A stretch of 37,993 bases of DNA from an uncultured Clostridiaceae bacterium (lineage in GTDB: Bacteria; Bacillota; Clostridia; TANB77; CAG-508). Below, one piece after another: positions 32,842 to 37,993 of the stretch (position 1 is its first letter; every line of letters begins with the position of its first letter). A model generated the notes under the pieces. It was not told the DNA's origin. It did no database searches and worked only from the letters and a program-made list of their open reading frames with translations. Position numbers and translations under genes: made by a program. The stretch spans positions 1-37,993 of the forward strand of contig CAOKMR010000014.1 of NCBI GenBank assembly GCA_948469815.1, given 5' to 3'.

Positions 32842-35800
32842 ATGAAAGGAATGATAAAAAGAGTGGACGAATTAGATATTTTTGATAAAATAAAAATAGG
32901 AATTGCATCAGATGAGAAAATAAGAGAATGGTCAAAAGGTGAAGTAAAAAAGCCAGAAACAATAAATTATAGAACATTAAAACCAGAAAAAGATGGTTTA
33001 TTCTGTGAAAGAATATTTGGACCAGTAAAAGACTGGGAATGTCACTGTGGAAAATATAAAAGAGTAAGATATAAAGGAATTGTCTGCGATAGATGTGGTG
33101 TTGAAGTAACAAAATCAAAAGTAAGACGTGAAAGAATGGGACATATAGAACTCGCAGCACCAGTAGCACATATATGGTATTTCAAAGGAATACCAAGTAG
33201 AATAGCATTATTATTAGATGTTTCACCAAGAAACATAGAAAAAGTAATATACTTTGCATCATATATAGTAACAGATAAAGGGACATCAGACTTAATGAAA
33301 TGCCAAGTATTAACAGAAAAAGAATATGTAGAAGCAGTTGAAAAATACGGTAGAGGTTCATTTAAAGCAGAGATGGGAGCAGCAGCAATAAAAAAACTAT
33401 TGGAAGAAATAGACATTGACAAACTATCAGAAAAACTAAAAAAAGAAATAGAAAAAGCAAGTGAACAAAGAAGAATAAAAATAGCAAAAAGACTAGACAC
33501 AGTAGAAGCATTTAGAATGTCTAAAAATAAACCAGAATGGATGGTAATGAGCGTAATACCGGTAATACCAGCAGACATAAGACCAATGGTACAACTAGAT
33601 GGTGGAAGATTTGCGACATCAGACTTAAATGACTTATATAGAAGAGTAATAAACAGAAACAACAGATTAAAAAGACTATTAGAACTAGGAGCACCAGAAA
33701 TAATAGTAAGAAATGAAAAAAGAATGCTACAAGAATCAGTAGACGCCTTAATAGATAATGGAAGAAGAGGAAGACCAGTTACAGGAGCAGGAAATAGACC
33801 ATTAAAATCATTATCAGACATGTTAAAAGGAAAACAAGGAAGATTCAGACAAAACCTATTAGGAAAAAGAGTTGACTACTCTGGACGTTCAGTTATCGTT
33901 GTAGGTCCAGACTTAAAAATATATCAATGTGGTGTGCCAAAAGAAATGGCAGTTGAACTATTCAAACCATTTGTTATGAAAGAACTAGTAGGACGTGGAA
34001 TTGCGCACAATATCAAAAACGCAAAAAGAATGGTAGAAAAATTAAAACCAGAAGTATGGGACATATTAGAAGAAGTTATAAAAGACCACCCAGTAATGTT
34101 AAACCGTGCACCAACACTACACAGACTAGGAATTCAAGCATTTGAGCCAGTATTAGTAGAAGGAAGAGCACTAAAACTACATCCATTAGTATGTACAGCA
34201 TTCAATGCAGACTTCGATGGAGACCAAATGGCTATACACGTTCCATTATCACCAGAAGCACAAGCAGAAGCAAGATATTTAATGTTATCAGTAAACAACT
34301 TATTAAAACCACAAGATGGTAAACCAGTTACAGTACCAACACAAGACATGATACTAGGAAGTTATTACCTAACAATGCAAGTAGATGGTGAAAAAGGTGA
34401 AGGAATGCACTTTAAAGATGTAGATGAAGCACTACTTGCATATCAAAATAGAGACCTAGAGCTACATGCAAAAGTAAATATAAGAATGAGTAAAGAAATA
34501 GATGGAGAAATCAAAACAAGAGAAACACAAACAACAGTAGGAAGAGTAATCTATAATCAAGGAATACCACAAGACTTAGGATTTGTAGACAGAACAACAG
34601 AAGAAGGAATGTTTGCACTAGAAATAGACTTTCCAGTTATAAAGAAAAACTTAGGAACAATAATAGCAAAATGTATAGATGTACATGGACTAAGTGAAGC
34701 AGCAGAAGTATTAGACTATATAAAAAATCTAGGATATAAATACTCTACAAAAGGAGCTATTACGGTTTCAGTTGCAGACGTAAAAGTTCCAGAAGCCAAA
34801 AAAGAAATACTAGAAAAAGCAGAAAAAGATGTAGACGAAGTAACAAAACACTACAAACGTGGATTAATAACAGACGATGAAAGATATTCATCAGTAATTA
34901 AAATATGGGAAAAAGCAATAGATGATGTAACAGAAGCAATGAAAAACAACTTTGACACATTAAACCCAATATACATGATGGCAGAATCAGGAGCAAGAGG
35001 AAACATGAACCAATTAAGACAAATCGCAGGTATGCGTGGACTTATGGCAAGTACAACAGGAAAAACAGTAGAAATCCCAATAAAATCATGCTTCCGTGAA
35101 GGATTAGGACCACTAGAATACTTTATATCATCACATGGAGCAAGAAAAGGGCTAACAGACACAGCACTAAGAACAGCAGACTCTGGATACTTAACAAGAA
35201 GATTAGTAGACGTATCACAAGACATTATAGTAAGAGAAGAAGACTGTGGAACAACAGAAGGAATAGAAATAGAAGACATAAAAGACGGAAACCAAATAAT
35301 AGAAAAACTACAAGAAAGGCTAGAAGGAAGATATCCACTAAACGATATAGTAAATCCAGAAACAGGAGAAATTATAGTTCCAGTAGGTGTTATGATAACC
35401 CCAGCACTTGCAAAAGCGATAGTTGACGCAGGAATTACAAAAGTAATAGTACGTTCAGCATTAACATGTAGAACAAAACATGGAGTATGTTCAAAATGCT
35501 ACGGTATGGGACTTGCAACACGTGAACCAGTAAACATTGGAGAAGCAGTAGGAATAATAGCAGCACAATCAATAGGAGAACCAGGAACACAATTAACAAT
35601 GCGTACATTCCACCAAGGAGGAGTTGCAGGAGGAGATATTACACAAGGTCTTCCAAGAGTTGAGGAATTATTCGAAGCAAGAAAACCAAAAGGAATTGCC
35701 ATAATAACAGAAATCGCAGGAGAAGTAAGGATATCTGATGAAGGAAACAAAAAAGAAGTTACAGTAGTAGGAGCAGACGAAGCCAAAAAATATTCAATTC

Positions 35801-36393
35801 CATTTGGAGCAAAACTTAGAGTAAGAGAAGGACAAGAATTAAAAGCAGGAGATCCAATAACAGAAGGTTCAATAAATCCAAATGAAATCTTATTAATAAA
35901 TGGACCAAAAGGAGTATATGAATATCTAATCCAAGAAGTACAAAAAGTATATAGAAACCAAGGTGTTGATATAAACGACAAACACGTTGAAGTCATTGGA
36001 CGTCAAATGATAAAAAGAGTAAAAGTTGAAAATCCAGGAGATACAACATTCTTCGCAGGTTCACTAGTAGACATGTATGAATTTGCAGAAGAAAACGAAA
36101 AAATGAAAGAAGAAGGAAAACAACCTGCAACTGGAAAAAGGGTATTACTAGGAATTACAAAAGCATCACTTGCAACAGAAAGCTTCTTATCAGCAGCATC
36201 ATTCCAAGAAACAACAAAAGTATTAACAGAAGCAGCAATAAAAGGAAAAGTAGATCCATTAATAGGACTAAAAGAAAACGTAATCATAGGAAAACTAATA
36301 CCAGCAGGAACAGGGCTATCAATATATAAAGACATTCCAATAAATACAGAAGTAGACGAAACACTAGAAGACGAAATTTCAGCAATAAATTAA
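32842..36393 (+). CDS. rpoC: DNA-directed RNA polymerase subunit beta'
   Basis: The 1183-residue subunit carries the N-terminal zinc site ([20 protein letters not shown], near 67-86), the absolutely conserved catalytic [12 protein letters not shown] (near 455-466) that holds Mg2+, bridge-helix and trigger-loop sequence ([36 protein letters not shown]), and the second zinc site (DCGT plus [13 protein letters not shown]). Length matches Firmicutes. Start choice is open. ATG at 32842 precedes the GAAAGGA site, while ATG at 32851 abuts it and GTG at 32863 lies 12 bases after it. The conserved protein begins around [13 protein letters not shown], which favours the later start. Confidence 0.99.
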   Translation: MKGMIKRVDELDIFDKIKIGIASDEKIREWSKGEVKKPETINYRTLKPEKDGLFCERIFGPVKDWECHCGKYKRVRYKGIVCDRCGVEVTKSKVRRERMGHIELAAPVAHIWYFKGIPSRIALLLDVSPRNIEKVIYFASYIVTDKGTSDLMKCQVLTEKEYVEAVEKYGRGSFKAEMGAAAIKKLLEEIDIDKLSEKLKKEIEKASEQRRIKIAKRLDTVEAFRMSKNKPEWMVMSVIPVIPADIRPMVQLDGGRFATSDLNDLYRRVINRNNRLKRLLELGAPEIIVRNEKRMLQESVDALIDNGRRGRPVTGAGNRPLKSLSDMLKGKQGRFRQNLLGKRVDYSGRSVIVVGPDLKIYQCGVPKEMAVELFKPFVMKELVGRGIAHNIKNAKRMVEKLKPEVWDILEEVIKDHPVMLNRAPTLHRLGIQAFEPVLVEGRALKLHPLVCTAFNADFDGDQMAIHVPLSPEAQAEARYLMLSVNNLLKPQDGKPVTVPTQDMILGSYYLTMQVDGEKGEGMHFKDVDEALLAYQNRDLELHAKVNIRMSKEIDGEIKTRETQTTVGRVIYNQGIPQDLGFVDRTTEEGMFALEIDFPVIKKNLGTIIAKCIDVHGLSEAAEVLDYIKNLGYKYSTKGAITVSVADVKVPEAKKEILEKAEKDVDEVTKHYKRGLITDDERYSSVIKIWEKAIDDVTEAMKNNFDTLNPIYMMAESGARGNMNQLRQIAGMRGLMASTTGKTVEIPIKSCFREGLGPLEYFISSHGARKGLTDTALRTADSGYLTRRLVDVSQDIIVREEDCGTTEGIEIEDIKDGNQIIEKLQERLEGRYPLNDIVNPETGEIIVPVGVMITPALAKAIVDAGITKVIVRSALTCRTKHGVCSKCYGMGLATREPVNIGEAVGIIAAQSIGEPGTQLTMRTFHQGGVAGGDITQGLPRVEELFEARKPKGIAIITEIAGEVRISDEGNKKEVTVVGADEAKKYSIPFGAKLRVREGQELKAGDPITEGSINPNEILLINGPKGVYEYLIQEVQKVYRNQGVDINDKHVEVIGRQMIKRVKVENPGDTTFFAGSLVDMYEFAEENEKMKEEGKQPATGKRVLLGITKASLATESFLSAASFQETTKVLTEAAIKGKVDPLIGLKENVIIGKLIPAGTGLSIYKDIPINTEVDETLEDEISAIN

Positions 36394-36427
36394 TAATAAA
36401 AAGGAGACAGTGGTCTCCTTTTTATTA
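36394..36427. terminator. Bidirectional terminator between rpoC and the nucleosidase gene
   Basis: A 15-bp perfect stem (36394-36408 with 36413-36427, loop AGTG) has A-rich and T-rich sides, so it serves both converging genes. It overlaps the rpoC stop by less than one codon. Confidence 0.92.
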
Positions 36428-36433
36428 ATCATT

Positions 36434-37120
36434 TTAGAAAAAAAGAAATTGTTTTATAAATTCTGCACAATTCTTAGAAGCAAAATGTAAATACTCATTA
36501 AAATCTATATTATTATTTCCATTAGGAGTATCAGAAATAGAGCGAACAACAATAAAAGGAATATTATTTAAACTACACACCTGTGCAATAGCAGCGCCTT
36601 CCATCTCAACGCAATCAGCATTAAATTTCTTATTTATATTTTCCTTCATCTTAACATCAGTACAGAAAATATCTCCAGAAGCAATAATTCCAGTAAATAT
36701 ATTTATATTATTAATTTTAATGCTAGAACATTTCTTTAATAAAATAGAATCACACTCAAAAAACATACCAGTCTCTGGGATATATCCTTTATCGCGTCCA
36801 AAAGCAGTAACATCAAAATCATGTTGAACAAGTTTTTTAGCAATAACAATATCACCAATATTCAAATCATTATTCAAGCTACCTGCAGAACCTAAATTAA
36901 TAATACACTCTAATTTAAAATTATCAGTTAAAATTTGAGCAGTTCTAGCAGAATTAACCTTACCAACACCACATCTAACCAATAAACAATCTTTATTAGA
37001 AATTTTACCTTTAAAAATATTTAAATTATATAAGTGAAATTCCTCTAAATCAATCATTAAATCTTCAATAGCCTCTAATTCCTTTATTTCAGCAACAATT
37101 ATTCCAATATACTTTTTCAT
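36434..37120 (-). CDS. mtnN: 5'-methylthioadenosine/S-adenosylhomocysteine nucleosidase
   Basis: The enzyme of about 228 residues splits MTA and SAH to adenine and the thioribose product, clearing SAM by-products. Motifs are GIIVAEIKELEA near the N-terminus, VRCGVGKVNSARTAQIL, NLGSAGSLNNDLNIGDIVIA, the substrate-site DCVEMEGAAIAQVC and the catalytic-Asp segment VRSISDTPNG. An upstream in-frame ATG at 37180 would add 20 residues (MYCNLNLNLL...), but ATG at 37120 with AAAGGA nine bases before it matches the normal family start. It is convergent with rpoC and shares its terminator. Confidence 0.93.
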   Translation of the reverse strand: MKKYIGIIVAEIKELEAIEDLMIDLEEFHLYNLNIFKGKISNKDCLLVRCGVGKVNSARTAQILTDNFKLECIINLGSAGSLNNDLNIGDIVIAKKLVQHDFDVTAFGRDKGYIPETGMFFECDSILLKKCSSIKINNINIFTGIIASGDIFCTDVKMKENINKKFNADCVEMEGAAIAQVCSLNNIPFIVVRSISDTPNGNNNIDFNEYLHFASKNCAEFIKQFLFF

Positions 37121-37434
37121 AAAAAACAATCCTTTCATCCAAAAACATATAAGCAAATTCAAATTTAAGTTACAATACACAATTATCCTAACATAAAAAT
37201 TTGTGTTTTTGGGGATGATTTTAAAAATAGAGATATAGATTTTAACATTGTTGTTATTATAAAATATGCATTTATCTGTAGGGACACATGGCCCGCCCCT
37301 ACAACGTATAATTATAATTCTCTACAATTTTTATCCTCCCTACAAACACAAATTTATATATTAAAACTGTGAATTGTACAAATTTCAATATATATAATAC
37401 AATAAATTATATAATAAAGCAAATCTGCGAAAAG
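37121..37434. other. Intergenic region with one dispersed repeat
   Basis: No gene is supported. A frame opening at GTG 37369 and running to 37620 has no ribosome site and is largely a translation of the 23-bp repeat array. The only clear feature is the GC-rich palindrome at 37277-37303. Confidence 0.5.
37277..37303. repeat. Dispersed GC-rich inverted repeat, copy C
   Basis: TGTAGGG and CCCTACA are perfect arms around a G+C-rich centre with ACATGGCCC. The right two-thirds match copy A (28766-28794) except at four positions. Confidence 0.6.
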
Positions 37435-37526
37435 TGCACAACAAAACTGTCAAAAAATGCACAACAGAACTGCAAAAAAATGCACAACAAAATCATCAAA
37501 AAATGCACAATAGTATTGAGAAAAAT
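37435..37526. repeat. Four direct repeats at exact 23-bp spacing
   Basis: TGCACAA begins at 37435, 37458, 37481 and 37504. The first three units also share an A-rich tail ending AAAAAA. The fixed period and short conserved core look like iterons or an array of protein sites. It lies 235-325 bases before the gene at 37761. Confidence 0.8.
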
Positions 37527-37690
37527 GATAGAAGATGTTATTATATGTGGATTATATAATGCAGTAGTAAAAAGAACTGATGGTATTTATGTATTGCCAA
37601 TAACAGCATTAAAACCATGATTATTTAAACATATGTCCATTATCATTTCATTATATATTATAGATAAAGTTGAGAATTATAAAACAAAAC

Positions 37691-37719
37691 TTTACATAAT
37701 TGTAAAAAAGTGCTATACT
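37691..37719 (+). promoter_or_regulatory. Promoter of the gene at the right edge
   Basis: TTTACA (37691-37696), 17 bases, TATACT (37714-37719), leader about 35 bases with GGAGG before the ATG. Confidence 0.75.
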
Positions 37720-37760
37720 ATAAGAGTAACAAGAAAACAGTCGAGAACTGGAGGTAAAAT

Positions 37761-37993
37761 ATGAAAAGTAAGGTGGAAAAAGCGTGTGAAACAGTAAAAA
37801 ACAACCTTCGGGACCTGTATGATTACAACTTGGAAGAGCTCTCTCATGCAATAAAGGAAGAGTTAGAAGAGAGAAAATCAAAGAGGGCGCAGATGATTAA
37901 TAGTCTAGAGGATATGTGCAAGTATATGTTTCAGAATAGAGAAACAAGCTATACCTTCTACTATAGATCATTGTCTCCTAGAGAATTACTAGA
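37761..37993 (+). CDS. Hypothetical protein, truncated by the window edge
   Basis: An open frame of 77 codons starts at ATG 37761 after CTGGAGG and runs off the end. It is highly charged and helical (SKVEKACETVKNNLRDLYDY, LSHAIKEELEERKSKRAQ, then DMCKYMFQNRETSYTFYYRS). I recognise no family. Base composition is clearly less AT-rich than all neighbouring genes (codons such as CGG, CTG, GCG, CTC), suggesting recent acquisition or a strongly expressed gene. A good promoter and the 23-bp repeat array lie upstream. Confidence 0.75.
   Translation, partial: MKSKVEKACETVKNNLRDLYDYNLEELSHAIKEELEERKSKRAQMINSLEDMCKYMFQNRETSYTFYYRSLSPRELL

Noticed and set aside
37435..37526. CRISPR-like array
   Set aside because: The conserved part is only about seven bases and the intervening sequence is similar between units. 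No cas genes are nearby.
37369..37620. 83-codon frame over the repeat array
   Set aside because: GTG start without ribosome site, and most of it is translation of the 23-bp repeats.

Overview
The window is AT-rich DNA (roughly 30% G+C by eye) from a Gram-positive Firmicute, most likely a member of the Clostridia. It uses the standard bacterial code: TGA ends genes such as the one at 16713-17297. Ribosome binding sites are strong AGGAGG/GAAAGGA types, surface proteins carry sortase-like or membrane C-termini, and RpoB/RpoC are of Firmicute type. No species can be named from sequence alone.

Region 1 (1-about 6540) is a small accessory element beside a tRNA-Lys(CTT) gene. It holds a tyrosine integrase, an excisionase-type protein, two XRE regulators, an AbrB-like regulator with a zinc-ribbon-like tail, several decayed genes, a hairpin-rich block that could be a transfer origin or an RNA, and an AbiEi/AbiEii type IV toxin-antitoxin pair with a clear operator/promoter. 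The motif GCACCAGTTTCGCACCA occurs at 274-290 and 6504-6520 and brackets the element.

Region 2 (6789-10795) holds a BspA-like surface protein, an apparent DUF362/ECF-S/DUF1893 operon and a Uma2-family nuclease-like protein, separated by very long perfect hairpins. Region 3 (10831-18013) holds a two-component system whose response regulator is frameshifted, a probable accessory protein, a CofE-like ligase, a polysaccharide deacetylase, an alpha/beta hydrolase, a permuted papain-like amidase and a VTT-domain membrane protein. Direct repeats with an 11-bp period lie in front of the CofE-like gene, with a shorter match in front of the regulator gene. They suggest an OmpR/PhoB-type regulon.

Region 4 (18142-23574) holds a nitronate monooxygenase-like gene behind an operator-like palindrome, a GldA/GldF/GldG-like ABC system, and a YkvI-like membrane protein broken by one extra base. 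Region 5 (23805-28481) encodes a 1558-residue LRR/VWA/SpaA/DUF11 surface protein. Region 6 (28836-37120) is rpoB-rpoC, set apart from the usual ribosomal-protein genes, followed by a convergent MTA/SAH nucleosidase gene. Region 7 (37435-37993) has four iteron-like motifs at exact 23-bp spacing and the start of a gene with higher G+C, cut by the window edge.

The observations most worth following up are: a two-copy, three-hairpin element (126-263 and 10831-10958) whose middle stem shows compensatory changes; the tRNA-linked AbiE element with a tRNA-like half-gene overlapping the integrase stop codon; the 11-bp phased repeats; and the 23-bp iteron array.
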